Below, one piece after another: positions 24,719 to 31,389 of a stretch of 43,702 bases of DNA. Origin of the DNA: a virus. Made by a program: the position numbers and the translations under genes. The number at the start of each line of letters is the position of its first letter. The stretch's first letter is position 1. The stretch lies in the IMG/VR virus record IMGVR_UViG_3300009008_000080, positions 1-43,702 of that record. One strand, written 5' to 3'. The notes beneath the pieces are model-generated. The model did no database searches, was not told where the DNA came from, and saw nothing but the letters and a program-made list of their open reading frames with translations.

Positions 24719-26098
24719 ATGGCAGATATTGGCGGCCCAGGTGAGGGCAATGAGGTAAAGAGTCCTTTTGAAGCAGGTGCAAGCGGACTTACTTCAACTG
24801 ATATTGGGGGTGCTATTAGAGAGCTAAAAACTTTGCTTGATGCTTCCCCTTGGTATGCTGACTCAAGAGTAGTTTTGGTTGACCCAGGTCATTCAAATGC
24901 GGCTGATGATGCAGACCTATCAACACCATTCTTGACACCAAGTGCTGCTGTAACAGCAATTGGCGACCCAAGCGGTGTTTATCATGTTGTTTTAGTTGCC
25001 CCAGGTGTTTACGACGACAATGTAGTTATCAATTACAATAAGATAAACTTGATGGGTTTTGGTATCAACACAAGTGTCATTCGTCCCTCTACAGGCGATG
25101 GTCTTACCATGAGACCAGCTTCAGATAGTTCTGGCCCAAGAGATACCAGAATTGTCAACATGACCATTAAGAATATCACCGTTTCTGGTGAAACAGCGCC
25201 TGCGTCTGGTGTTTTCTATGGTGGCATGTGTGGTAATGAGCTTCTTTTCGATACATCTACCATTGAAGGCTATCTCAATGTTGATACTGCAAACTATATC
25301 TCAGCTCAGGGTATCTATATCAATGGGACAGCTTCATTTACGAACGTTGCTGGACAATGGTTTAACTTCTCTGAGGTGGCTGGTGCGCTTACTATCGACT
25401 ATGACTCTGGGAACCAAGAGCCAAACGACACAGGAAATTATGGCTGGTCACCTTATGGCGGTGCAGTTGGAAGTGTTACGCTGAGCAATGAAGGTAAAAT
25501 TGATGCACGTTCACACTTTATCGGTGGAACGCTTACTATTGATGATGCTACATGCGAAGCGACTTTCAGACAGTGTTTCGTAAATGCTATCACAAATACT
25601 GGCGGAATTACTATCAGTAATACTGGTGCTTATTATGACAATGCTACAAGCGGACTTACTGCGACTGACATGCAGGCTGCAATTGATGAGCTTAAAACCC
25701 TTGTTGATGCAGCTTCAGACCCAGATGCTTTGAAAAAGCTTGGAAGCGTAAATGTTGATATGCTCTCAACTGGGCAGACATTGCTTTACACCGTACCTAC
25801 TGGAAAGAAATTGCTTGCTTATAAGGTTATGTCTCGCTGTACAGCTTCTGACACACCTGGATTTAGTTCTAATGGCTCTATAGGTAGTAATGCGCCTAAT
25901 TATGATAACCTTCTTTTTGGCTTCTTCACTATTCCTACTACAGTAGATAATTTTGCTTCACAAGGCGACCTTGGAAGTGGTGGAATTGTTCCAGCGTTAG
26001 GTGCTGGCACGCAAATTTATGTGAATATCACCACAGGTGATGGTGGTACTGACCTCGATGTTCAATTTGACCTACTTGGATACTTAGTTGACGCGTAA
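24719..26098 (+). CDS. Tail fibre protein with beta-helix and linker repeats
   Basis: A 459-residue protein. It holds two copies of a fibre linker, SGLTSTDIGGAIRELKTLLD near residue 22 and SGLTATDMQAAIDELKTLVD near residue 315, enclosing a beta-helical region (VYHVVLVAPGVYDDNVVI, TRIVNMTIKNITVSG). The last 110 residues form a separate beta domain. It shares linker style with the 988-residue fibre. RBS is AAAAGGAG. It closes the fibre block; its stop overlaps the first lysis gene. Confidence 0.8.
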   Translation: MADIGGPGEGNEVKSPFEAGASGLTSTDIGGAIRELKTLLDASPWYADSRVVLVDPGHSNAADDADLSTPFLTPSAAVTAIGDPSGVYHVVLVAPGVYDDNVVINYNKINLMGFGINTSVIRPSTGDGLTMRPASDSSGPRDTRIVNMTIKNITVSGETAPASGVFYGGMCGNELLFDTSTIEGYLNVDTANYISAQGIYINGTASFTNVAGQWFNFSEVAGALTIDYDSGNQEPNDTGNYGWSPYGGAVGSVTLSNEGKIDARSHFIGGTLTIDDATCEATFRQCFVNAITNTGGITISNTGAYYDNATSGLTATDMQAAIDELKTLVDAASDPDALKKLGSVNVDMLSTGQTLLYTVPTGKKLLAYKVMSRCTASDTPGFSSNGSIGSNAPNYDNLLFGFFTIPTTVDNFASQGDLGSGGIVPALGAGTQIYVNITTGDGGTDLDVQFDLLGYLVDA

Positions 26099-26424
26099 TG
26101 ATGACAGATGACGACGCAAAATATATGTATGGAAAACTGGGCTCTATTGAGTCTAGTATTTCTGGCATTCAGAAGGAATTGACGCTTTCTAATGAGCGCG
26201 AAGCCAAGATAAGAGAGGCTATGTGGAAAAAGCTCGATAGGCTTGAAAACATAGATACTGAAACAAATAGAAAGCTTGATGGCCATATTTCTAAGTATGA
26301 AGCGGACATAAATATGGTAAACCTGAAAATTAAAATTATGGCCATCGTTCTCGCTGTTACCCTCTTTAGCGCTGGTATCTTTTCCTCGGACTTTATTAAG
26401 AGGGCATTTATAGGACTCTTTTAA
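26098..26424 (+). CDS. Coiled-coil membrane protein, possible holin partner
   Basis: A 108-residue protein whose first 75 residues are a charged helix or coiled coil (SIESSISGIQKELTLSNERE). One membrane segment follows at about residues 80-97 (IKIMAIVLAVTLFSAGIF). This layout resembles XhlA-type or antiholin-type lysis proteins. It overlaps the endolysin start by one base (TAATG), placing it in the lysis cassette. The role as holin, antiholin or other membrane anchor is inferred. Confidence 0.7.
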   Translation: MMTDDDAKYMYGKLGSIESSISGIQKELTLSNEREAKIREAMWKKLDRLENIDTETNRKLDGHISKYEADINMVNLKIKIMAIVLAVTLFSAGIFSSDFIKRAFIGLF

Positions 26425-26870
26425 TGAACTGGTTTAGCCAAAAGGTATATGAGAGCCTTGTCAAGCGTCGCCATGTCAAAGTGAGCGAACATTTCTACTT
26501 ATGGGAAGTTGACTGCCGAGATGGCAGCCCAGTCCCTTTCAATCTTCTTAATGAATATGCCATACCACTTGCAAAGAATCTTGAGGTCATAAGAGCGCTT
26601 TACGACAAGCCTATGCATGTCAATTCTTGGTATCGCACAAAGGCATATAATGATTCACTACCTAACTCAGCACCTACAAGCCAGCATTTGAAAGCTAATG
26701 CCTGCGACTTCTGGTTTGCTGAGGTGCATCCAACTGAGGTGCATGAAGGTATTGAAAAGCTTATTAGAGATGGAAAACTGCCCAATGGTGGGCTTGGTCT
26801 CTATGACGGCTTTATCCACTACGACAACCGTGGCAAAGCTGCAAGATGGGACTTTAGGACGAAAAAATAA
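26424..26870 (+). CDS. Endolysin, peptidase M15-type (L-Ala-D-Glu / D-Ala-D-Ala peptidase)
   Basis: A 148-residue single-domain peptidase of the M15 group that cuts peptidoglycan peptides in the periplasm. Visible motifs are HVNSWYRTKAYN (substrate loop), TSQHLKANACDF with zinc ligands H88 and D95, and GFIHYDNRG with H132. No signal peptide, so release depends on a holin. It is followed by a small two-TM holin and spanins, confirming the lysis context. Confidence 0.88.
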   Translation: MNWFSQKVYESLVKRRHVKVSEHFYLWEVDCRDGSPVPFNLLNEYAIPLAKNLEVIRALYDKPMHVNSWYRTKAYNDSLPNSAPTSQHLKANACDFWFAEVHPTEVHEGIEKLIRDGKLPNGGLGLYDGFIHYDNRGKAARWDFRTKK

Positions 26871-26887
26871 CGACGAGGAGGGTCAAA

Positions 26888-27079
26888 ATGGGTTTATTCA
26901 AGTCAAAGAAGTTTTTGGCAGCAATTGGTGGTGTTATCGCGGCAGTGCTCTTTTATTTTCTGAGCATTCCAGAACAAACCACTATGCAGGTAGTAGGTAT
27001 CATTATTTCGTACATTGTCGGCCAAGGCATTGCGGATAAGGGTAAAGAGGCTGAGAAGATTAAGAAGGGTCAAGAGTGA
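26888..27079 (+). CDS. Holin, two transmembrane segments
   Basis: A 63-residue protein with a short basic N-terminus (MGLFKSKKF) and two hydrophobic helices (about 10-27, AAIGGVIAAVLFYFL, and 34-48, MQVVGIIISYIVGQG). The C-terminal tail is highly charged (KGKEAEKIKKGQE). Size and topology are those of class II holins. RBS is GAGGAGGG, among the best of the cassette. It would permeabilise the inner membrane to release the endolysin. Confidence 0.78.
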   Translation: MGLFKSKKFLAAIGGVIAAVLFYFLSIPEQTTMQVVGIIISYIVGQGIADKGKEAEKIKKGQE

Positions 27080-27080
27080 T

Positions 27081-27335
27081 ATGGAAACAACCACGGCAAT
27101 TGGCGGTGGTGTTTTATTCCTCTTGTTCTTGGCTGGTGGATTACTTGCCTGGAAGTTTAAACGAGAAGAGCGGCTTAAAATTGAGCGAGATAGTTATAAG
27201 AGCATAAACAAAGCCTATGAAAAGTCTCAAATTGATAATGCAAAGCGGGATATTAACCTTTTTAAGCTTCGTAAGTCTAACCATAGTTGGCTGCGCAAGT
27301 ACCTGCAAGGTGATAAAGATAGTTCCGCCGAATAA
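27081..27335 (+). CDS. i-spanin (Rz-like)
   Basis: An 84-residue protein starting one base after the holin stop. Residues about 7-25 form one membrane anchor (GGGVLFLLFLAGGLLAW). The rest is a charged helix (LKIERDSYKSINKAYEKSQ) that would extend into the periplasm. The o-spanin gene begins inside it in another frame, the classical Rz/Rz1 arrangement. The complex fuses inner and outer membranes in the last lysis step. Confidence 0.8.
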   Translation: METTTAIGGGVLFLLFLAGGLLAWKFKREERLKIERDSYKSINKAYEKSQIDNAKRDINLFKLRKSNHSWLRKYLQGDKDSSAE

Positions 27336-27612
27336 CCCCTGCCCATCGCATGAAGACCTTCTCACGCCCTTTAGAGATAGGGCACATGAGATAGAAACGG
27401 TTACTCAATGCGTTGAGCGTTTTGAGGCTATAAGTGAAGCAAAGCATGATAATGGCACGCCATTTTCTGCTCAAGAGCTTCAAGAATTGCGTAAACAGGC
27501 TATTTTTATGTGTTCAGCTACGTTTGACCTATCAGACAGAGAGTTATGCCTTATAGACTGGAATATACGGCACAGAAACCTGGATGTGTTCAAACATGAA
27601 GACGGAACTTGA
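27217..27612 (+). CDS. o-spanin lipoprotein (Rz1-like)
   Basis: A 131-residue protein read in a different frame from the i-spanin, overlapping it by 119 bases. It has a lipoprotein signal (hydrophobic SGILTFLSFVSLTIVGC) with lipobox I-V-G-C at about residue 26. PPNNPCP follows, giving the proline-rich style of o-spanins. It is longer than most Rz1 proteins and continues well past the i-spanin stop. It supports a host with an outer membrane. Confidence 0.82.
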   Translation: MKSLKLIMQSGILTFLSFVSLTIVGCASTCKVIKIVPPNNPCPSHEDLLTPFRDRAHEIETVTQCVERFEAISEAKHDNGTPFSAQELQELRKQAIFMCSATFDLSDRELCLIDWNIRHRNLDVFKHEDGT

Positions 27613-27787
27613 GGAAAACCCAAGGAACGACTTTGAGAAGCTCGCCAGTAATATTATCCAAGAGGTAAGGGTTGCTATAGGGGATAATTTGCAGGCTGAG
27701 GTGGCCCTGAATAGCCTTGTAAAGCTTTTCGAGCATGAAATTGCTAAACAGCATGAGGAATTTCTAAAAATGAGGGATGAGATTTAG
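27584..27787 (+). CDS. Small hypothetical protein after spanins
   Basis: A 67-residue (or 63-residue from the ATG at 27596) acidic, helical protein with SNIIQEVRVAIGDNLQAEVA and KLFEHEIAKQHEEFLKMRDE. It has no membrane segment. It overlaps the o-spanin end by 29 bases, and its own stop is 36 bases before the late terminator. It is the last gene of the late transcription unit. Function is unknown. Confidence 0.62.
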   Translation: MCSNMKTELEENPRNDFEKLASNIIQEVRVAIGDNLQAEVALNSLVKLFEHEIAKQHEEFLKMRDEI

Positions 27788-27822
27788 GTAGACGTGCCGA
27801 AAGGTTCGTTGACCCTCCCCAT

Positions 27823-27856
27823 GAAAGGGCTGCGCAAGTGGCCCTTTCTACTTTTT
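27823..27856 (+). terminator. Rho-independent terminator of the late operon
   Basis: GAAAGGGC and GCCCTTTC form an 8-bp perfect stem around a 10-base loop (TGCGCAAGTG), followed by TACTTTTT. It lies after the last lysis-region gene and before the longest non-coding stretch, so it separates late and early transcription. Confidence 0.9.
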
Positions 27857-28183
27857 AGATTCACTTTTATATCAAGCATTTCCTGATGCTATTCTATAGC
27901 AACTATTTTTTAGACATAGAAAGCTTGTCAAGTAGTAAGTTCTCATGCTTTTTTTAGCCGTTTTTTCTACCATTATTAATATACAGTATTTAAAGTGGAT
28001 ATTCCTTTATTTTTCAACACGTAACCTGACCTGAAAATTTATCTCAGGTTCCATTTCTTGACAGGGGTGTGACCTATGTGACTCTACCAAACTTTTTTAT
28101 CCCGTATTTTCTCAACAAAAAACCCGCAAAACGTTGCTATTATTTACCTTCCCGATGAAAAAACTTTTGAGAATAAAATGTGC
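27857..28183 (+). promoter_or_regulatory. Non-coding leader between late and early regions
   Basis: This is the only gene-free stretch above 300 bases and is very AT-rich. It contains an inverted repeat AACCTGA (28023-28029) / TCAGGTT (28044-28050) and a consensus-like TTGACA at 28058-28063 without a matching -10 box. No open frame with a ribosome site was seen on either strand. It leads into promoter P1. It may hold repressor sites or a small RNA; neither is shown. Confidence 0.5.
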
Positions 28184-28212
28184 TTGACGGTAAACTAAAG
28201 TTAACGTAAGAT
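28184..28212 (+). promoter_or_regulatory. Early promoter P1 with operator-like motif
   Basis: -35 TTGACG (28184-28189), 17-base spacer, -10 TAAGAT (28207-28212): a good sigma-70 type promoter. Across the spacer lies GGTAAACTAAAGTTAACGTA (28189-28208). Its GTAAAC-n4-GTTAAC core is a near dyad, and it is shared in 17 of 20 positions with the element at 36859. It drives the early genes from 28237. A repressor bound here would block RNA polymerase (inference). Confidence 0.75.
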
Positions 28213-28221
28213 GTGGTTAAA

Positions 28222-28239
28222 CCTTGGGAGGTCACTATG
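28222..28239 (+). promoter_or_regulatory. Conserved early-gene leader CCTTGGGAGG, copy 1
   Basis: CCTTGGGAGGTCACTATG: an extended Shine-Dalgarno leader that recurs almost unchanged before other early genes (28552, 32531, 37307; variants at 32967, 33178, 37719). CCT/AGG can pair around TGGG. Confidence 0.6.
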
Positions 28240-28416
28240 AAAGAGACATTTCTAAACGAAGAACTTATTGGCGACACAATGAGGGAAATATTTGAAAGGC
28301 GCTTTATTCGGCCTTACAAGGGGAACACATGCAATTCGACGGAAGCAAATTTAAACGAGAACGAAAAAAGCAAGGATACTCACTCATCAACTTCTCAAAC
28401 TCGCTCAGAGAGCTAG
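28237..28416 (+). CDS. Small hypothetical first early protein
   Basis: A 59-residue protein. ATG at 28237 is chosen because the strong GGGAGG leader sits at proper spacing; an ATG at 28213 would fall on the promoter edge. Residues 1-30 look folded (FLNEELIGDTMREIFERRF). The C-terminal half is a low-complexity Asn/Ser/Thr/Glu tail that is overprinted by the start of the HTH gene in another frame. Being first behind P1, it may act very early. No family recognised. Confidence 0.65.
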   Translation: MKETFLNEELIGDTMREIFERRFIRPYKGNTCNSTEANLNENEKSKDTHSSTSQTRSES

Positions 28417-28640
28417 GGTTCGAGAAAGCAAGCAAGAGCCTTGTTGCTAAGTGGGAAAATGGAACACAGCCAAAAGCTGACCATTACAACGCAATATGTA
28501 GAATTTTAAAGCGGCCTCACGGATATTTTGTCAATGAAGACTGCATAACTACCTTGGGAGGGTCATATGAAGTCAGAAAGCATCAAAGAGCTAAGTGCAG
28601 CTCTCGCAAAAGCACAACTGAATATGGGAAAAGCCCATAA
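28329..28640 (+). CDS. HTH regulator, Cro/CI (XRE)-like
   Basis: A 103-residue protein with an N-terminal helix-turn-helix of XRE type: FKRERKKQGYSLINFSN (helices 1-2), ASKSLVAKWENGTQPKADHY (recognition helix and following turn), ICRILKRPHGYFV. RBS is AAGGGG. It overlaps the preceding gene by 88 bases and the ERF gene by 74 bases in different frames, so both its ends are overprinted. It is a candidate binder of the shared early operator motif. It lacks a CI-type cleavage domain. Confidence 0.78.
   Translation: MQFDGSKFKRERKKQGYSLINFSNSLRELGFEKASKSLVAKWENGTQPKADHYNAICRILKRPHGYFVNEDCITTLGGSYEVRKHQRAKCSSRKSTTEYGKSP
28552..28569 (+). promoter_or_regulatory. Conserved early-gene leader CCTTGGGAGGG, copy 2
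   Basis: CCTTGGGAGGGTCATATG before the ERF gene matches the leaders at 28222 and 37307. It lies inside the coding end of the HTH gene, so it is kept despite the reading frame there. Confidence 0.6.
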
Positions 28641-29310
28641 GTCTCAGACAAACCCGTTTTTTAAAACAAAGTATGCCGACCTTGCTAGCTGTTGGGATGC
28701 TTGCCGTGAGCCCTTGTCAAAAAATGGTTTGTCGGTGGCTCAATTTACGGTTGTTCACCAAGGGACTTTAACGACAACAAAAGAAACAACCGACAAGAAT
28801 GGAAATGTATATGTCACTAGGGAAAGCTTTGAAAACCCAATGGCACTCAAAACAATTTTGATGCATGAAAGCGGGGAGTGGATAGAGGGTTATTATCCTA
28901 TCAAAGCAACAAAAGAAGACCCGCAAGGCTTGGGCAGTGCTCTCACATATGCCCGCCGCTACGCATTAAGTGCTCTTGTTGGCATTTGCCAGGAAGATGA
29001 CGACGGAAACGCAGCAAGCAGACCATCTCAACAAAAGATACAGCCTAAACAGCAAGCAAAACAGGCGCCAAAAGCTCAACCTAAACAAGAGACGAAGCGA
29101 CAAGCAACACCTATTGAACGCTGCAAGAATGGCCTGCAAATGCTCAATGTGAACAAAGAAGACCAGGAAATTATCTTGAAGGGTTTTAACGGTAAGCTCG
29201 ACGAACTCACAGAGAACTTGAAAACGGTATATAACGAGAAAGACGACGCTTTAAAGCCTGAGCTTATTGCAACTATCAAGAAAAAAGCACAGGAGGCCCT
29301 CAATGTCTAA
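28567..29310 (+). CDS. erf: ERF-family single-strand annealing protein
   Basis: A 247-residue recombinase of the ERF type, which anneals homologous single strands during phage recombination and genome circularisation. Typical features are NPFFKTKYADLASCWDACRE near residue 30, then MHESGEWIEGYYPI and KEDPQGLGSALTYARRYAL around residues 115-140. A Gln/Lys-rich linker follows, with a small C-terminal helical domain from about residue 175. It is followed in operon by a gene of unknown role with 8 bases overlap. Confidence 0.9.
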   Translation: MKSESIKELSAALAKAQLNMGKAHKSQTNPFFKTKYADLASCWDACREPLSKNGLSVAQFTVVHQGTLTTTKETTDKNGNVYVTRESFENPMALKTILMHESGEWIEGYYPIKATKEDPQGLGSALTYARRYALSALVGICQEDDDGNAASRPSQQKIQPKQQAKQAPKAQPKQETKRQATPIERCKNGLQMLNVNKEDQEIILKGFNGKLDELTENLKTVYNEKDDALKPELIATIKKKAQEALNV

Positions 29311-29752
29311 ACACGAATGGGTAAACCACCTGACAGGTGAAATAAACGAATGTGCTAGCCTTGAGGACGCTCTCATAAACGAATTTGAGAGCCTCAAGCA
29401 GCTTGAAAGTAATGTGAGGGATAGAAAGCGGCTTGTAGAAGAGAAGCTTGTTGACATGGCAAGTACGGTTGAAACGTCCAGTAAAACAATACATATTCAA
29501 GGCGAGAAGCGTAACTGCAAGGTCGTCTTCACTGCTCGCTCAAGCTGGGACAAGGACAAGCTCAATGAAATAAAGAAAAACATCGGAAGTGAAAAATTTT
29601 ATCGTTTCTTTGAGCCAGTTGGGTATAAAGGAAAAGCGGCAGAATTGAAAAAGCTATCAGCAACGGCAGGTGAAGCGCAAGACTTGTTTAAAAAGTTTAG
29701 CTCTGCTAAGGTTGAAGCTTATTCTAAGCCGCAAATTAAGGTGGATGCTTAA
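29303..29752 (+). CDS. Hypothetical protein, recombination operon
   Basis: A 149-residue protein. ATG at 29303 is selected for its AGGAGG site; an upstream ATG adds 12 residues read from the ERF end. The N-terminal part has KHEWVNHLTGEINECASLED and a long helix (ESLKQLESNVRDRKRLVEEK). A beta-like core follows with NCKVVFTARSSWDKDKLNEI. Coupling to the ERF gene suggests a partner in recombination or nuclease inhibition, but no family was recognised. Confidence 0.68.
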   Translation: MSKHEWVNHLTGEINECASLEDALINEFESLKQLESNVRDRKRLVEEKLVDMASTVETSSKTIHIQGEKRNCKVVFTARSSWDKDKLNEIKKNIGSEKFYRFFEPVGYKGKAAELKKLSATAGEAQDLFKKFSSAKVEAYSKPQIKVDA

Positions 29753-29756
29753 ATAT

Positions 29757-30035
29757 ATGGACAAAGTCATTGCAATATCTTGCTCTATTGGTTGGGGTTT
29801 AGCGCTTGCTTTTGGTTTAATGCTTATTTTCAATAAACCGCAAGAGAAAAGCCTTGAGGAAATGTTTAAACAAGGCGACCTAATGCTTAAGCTGTCACGA
29901 TACAACGATATGCCATGCCTTGTGAATAAGGTGGGTATAAGCTGTGACTGGCAATTTGTGAGGGGGTACAATAGTGAATTTCAAAACTCTAATTTCAATT
30001 ATGGCGGGTTTAGTACTTGTTTTAGCGGCAAGTAA
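29757..30035 (+). CDS. Small single-pass membrane protein
   Basis: A 92-residue protein with one membrane helix close to the N-terminus (about residues 3-25, AISCSIGWGLALAFGLMLI). A soluble, mildly basic part with two cysteines (PCLVNKVGISCDWQF) follows, which may face the periplasm. Start at ATG 29757 lies just behind the previous stop. It overlaps the next membrane protein gene by 62 bases. Role unknown; superinfection exclusion is one possibility. Confidence 0.6.
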   Translation: MDKVIAISCSIGWGLALAFGLMLIFNKPQEKSLEEMFKQGDLMLKLSRYNDMPCLVNKVGISCDWQFVRGYNSEFQNSNFNYGGFSTCFSGK

Positions 30036-30183
30036 TGCCTTCTTTGCGTGGAAGCTTTTTGACGTTGTCGAGAAGTACGACATCAACAAGCAAGCAAACA
30101 CACAACTAAGAGAAGCGCTTCGTCTTCACAAGACCAAACTGAAGCAATACGAGCTTGTATTTAAGCAGATGAAAAAGAAATAA
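29974..30183 (+). CDS. Small membrane protein with coiled coil
   Basis: A 69-residue protein with a GTG start, GGGGG upstream. One N-terminal membrane anchor (ISIMAGLVLVLAASNAFFAW) is followed by a basic helix (NTQLREALRLHKTKLKQYEL). The topology is like an i-spanin, yet it is far from the lysis cassette and has its own lysis-unlike neighbours. It overlaps the preceding membrane protein gene in another frame. Confidence 0.62.
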   Translation: MNFKTLISIMAGLVLVLAASNAFFAWKLFDVVEKYDINKQANTQLREALRLHKTKLKQYELVFKQMKKK

Positions 30184-30217
30184 GTGCGTCGCAGAGGATT
30201 GCGATAGCTTTGGGCTG

Positions 30218-30256
30218 GGCCTCAAGTCTTCCTGTGACTTGGGGCCTTTCTTATTT
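30218..30256 (+). terminator. Rho-independent terminator
   Basis: GGCCTCAAGTC and GACTTGGGGCC form an 11-bp stem with one G-T pair around a 7-base loop, followed by TTTCTTATTT. It ends the recombination unit. A second short hairpin (TTTGGCT / AGCCAAA) starts directly after it. Confidence 0.85.
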
Positions 30257-30335
30257 GGCTTATTATCTTAGCCAAAAATAATAAAAATTAAGTCTTTGTT
30301 TTTTAAGGATAAATAAAGTTTTTATTATTTTTTGT

Positions 30336-30375
30336 TGCATTTGTTTCTGAAACCTTTATGCATTTGTTTCTGAAA
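30336..30375 (+). repeat. 17-bp direct repeat upstream of small HTH-like gene
   Basis: TGCATTTGTTTCTGAAA occurs twice, at 30336-30352 and 30359-30375, with a 23-base period, in AT-rich non-coding DNA. The second copy ends just before the GGGGG ribosome site of the gene at 30385. It may be a regulator binding pair. Confidence 0.7.
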
Positions 30376-30384
30376 GGGGGAATA

Positions 30385-30570
30385 ATGGAAAATGAATTAG
30401 ACCTGGAAAGAGAAATTGAGGAAGCTAGAGAAAGAAGGAATGAACGTTTAAGAAAACGTTATCAGCTTTTAAGGCAACTTGGTTTTTCTTCACAAGAGGC
30501 TGCAGTCCTGCAGCATAAAAGTAAAAAGATAATTGAAAAATTTATAGAGAAAAAAAGCGCCAATTCTTAA
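30385..30570 (+). CDS. Small charged protein, possible DNA-binding
   Basis: A 61-residue, very charged helical protein (LDLEREIEEARERRNERLRK). A segment resembling a helix-turn-helix follows: QLGFSSQEAAVLQHKSKKII. ATG at 30385 has AAGGGGG before it and is preferred to the ATG at 30358, which lies in the repeat. It is the first gene of the replication operon, 18 bases before the initiator gene. Function unknown. Confidence 0.65.
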   Translation: MENELDLEREIEEARERRNERLRKRYQLLRQLGFSSQEAAVLQHKSKKIIEKFIEKKSANS

Positions 30571-30588
30571 TTTGAAAGGGGGGGAAGG

Positions 30589-31380
30589 ATGCATAGAGGT
30601 TTTATAAAAATTTGGCGCCGCATAGATGATTGGGACTGGGCTGACGACCTGATAACTGTAGGATTTTTCTGCAAACTTATTCTTATGGCAAATTATAAAG
30701 ATAAGCGTTGGCACGGTATTGTTGTTCCAAGAGGCTCTTTTGTTAGCTCTCGTTCTTCATTAGCAAAAAAATTTAATGTATCAGAGCAACGCATACGAAC
30801 GTTGATAGGTCGCTTAAAATCAACCAACGAAATAACCACCGAATCAACCAGCTCTTACACTCTATACACTATTGTAAACTATAATAAATTTCAAAATAAT
30901 GAAATCCAATCAACCAGCGAAGCAACCAGCAATGTAACCAACTTCCAACCAGCGACCAACCAGCCATCAACCAGCGACCAACCACAACTAAAGAAAGAAA
31001 AGAATATAAAGAATGAAAAGAATGAAAAGAATTTAAAACCATTGTCGAACAAATTCGACGATAGGGTCGTTGAAGTCTTCGAGTACTGGAAGGAACAACT
31101 CAACCATCCTAAATGCAAACTCGATAAGAAGCGAGGGAATGCTATTAAGGGAAGGCTTAAGGAAGGTTATGACGTAGACCGCATCAAGCAGGCCATTAGA
31201 GGCATTAAGTTCTCAGCTCACCATATGGGGCAGAACGACCGTAACACGGTTTATGACGACATTGAGCTTATCTGCCGTACAGGTGCCAAGGTTGACCAGT
31301 TTGCCGAAATGGAAGAAAAGGGTGTTAGCCCGACAAAGGGAATAAACGTCGCCCGTTATGAAAAAATGGGCCTAATGTAA
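30589..31380 (+). CDS. Replication initiation protein (DnaD / phage O-like)
   Basis: A 263-residue protein. The N-terminal winged-helix part (GFIKIWRRIDDWDW, then SFVSSRSSLAKKFNVSEQRI) is of the phage replisome organiser type. Residues about 77-150 are a Thr/Asn/Ser/Gln/Lys-rich linker, and the C-terminal part (VVEVFEYWKEQLNHP, RLKEGYDVDRIKQAIRGIKF) is a conserved helical domain of DnaD-like replication proteins. The linker-coding DNA carries the iterons of a likely origin, as in lambdoid O genes. RBS is GGGGGGAAGG. Confidence 0.82.
   Translation: MHRGFIKIWRRIDDWDWADDLITVGFFCKLILMANYKDKRWHGIVVPRGSFVSSRSSLAKKFNVSEQRIRTLIGRLKSTNEITTESTSSYTLYTIVNYNKFQNNEIQSTSEATSNVTNFQPATNQPSTSDQPQLKKEKNIKNEKNEKNLKPLSNKFDDRVVEVFEYWKEQLNHPKCKLDKKRGNAIKGRLKEGYDVDRIKQAIRGIKFSAHHMGQNDRNTVYDDIELICRTGAKVDQFAEMEEKGVSPTKGINVARYEKMGLM
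30821..31038 (+). other. Predicted replication origin: iterons plus AT-rich stretch
   Basis: Repeats of YAACCAGCGA type occur at 30821, 30833, 30845 (12-bp spacing) and then at 30911, 30923, 30935, 30946, 30957, 30968, 30979 (12, 12, 11, 11, 11, 11). The 11-bp steps change the reading frame, so the DNA and not the protein repeat is conserved. An A-rich, nearly GC-free tract (30986-31038) follows, fitting a DNA unwinding element. The lambda origin inside gene O has the same design. Confidence 0.8.
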
Positions 31381-31389
31381 GGGGGTTGT

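Noticed and set aside
24770-25740. SGLT-type linker repeats as mobile element ends
   Set aside because: They are coding repeats of a known fibre linker style and appear also in the 988-residue fibre; no transposase or target duplication is present.
28058-28086. Promoter at TTGACA in the non-coding leader
   Set aside because: The -35 box is perfect but no acceptable -10 hexamer lies 15-19 bases downstream (ACTCTA region). Kept only as a note within the leader feature.
30821-30985. CRISPR array or protein tandem repeat
   Set aside because: Units are about 10 bases with 11-12 bp spacing and no spacers, and the reading frame rotates through them. Iterons fit, CRISPR does not.
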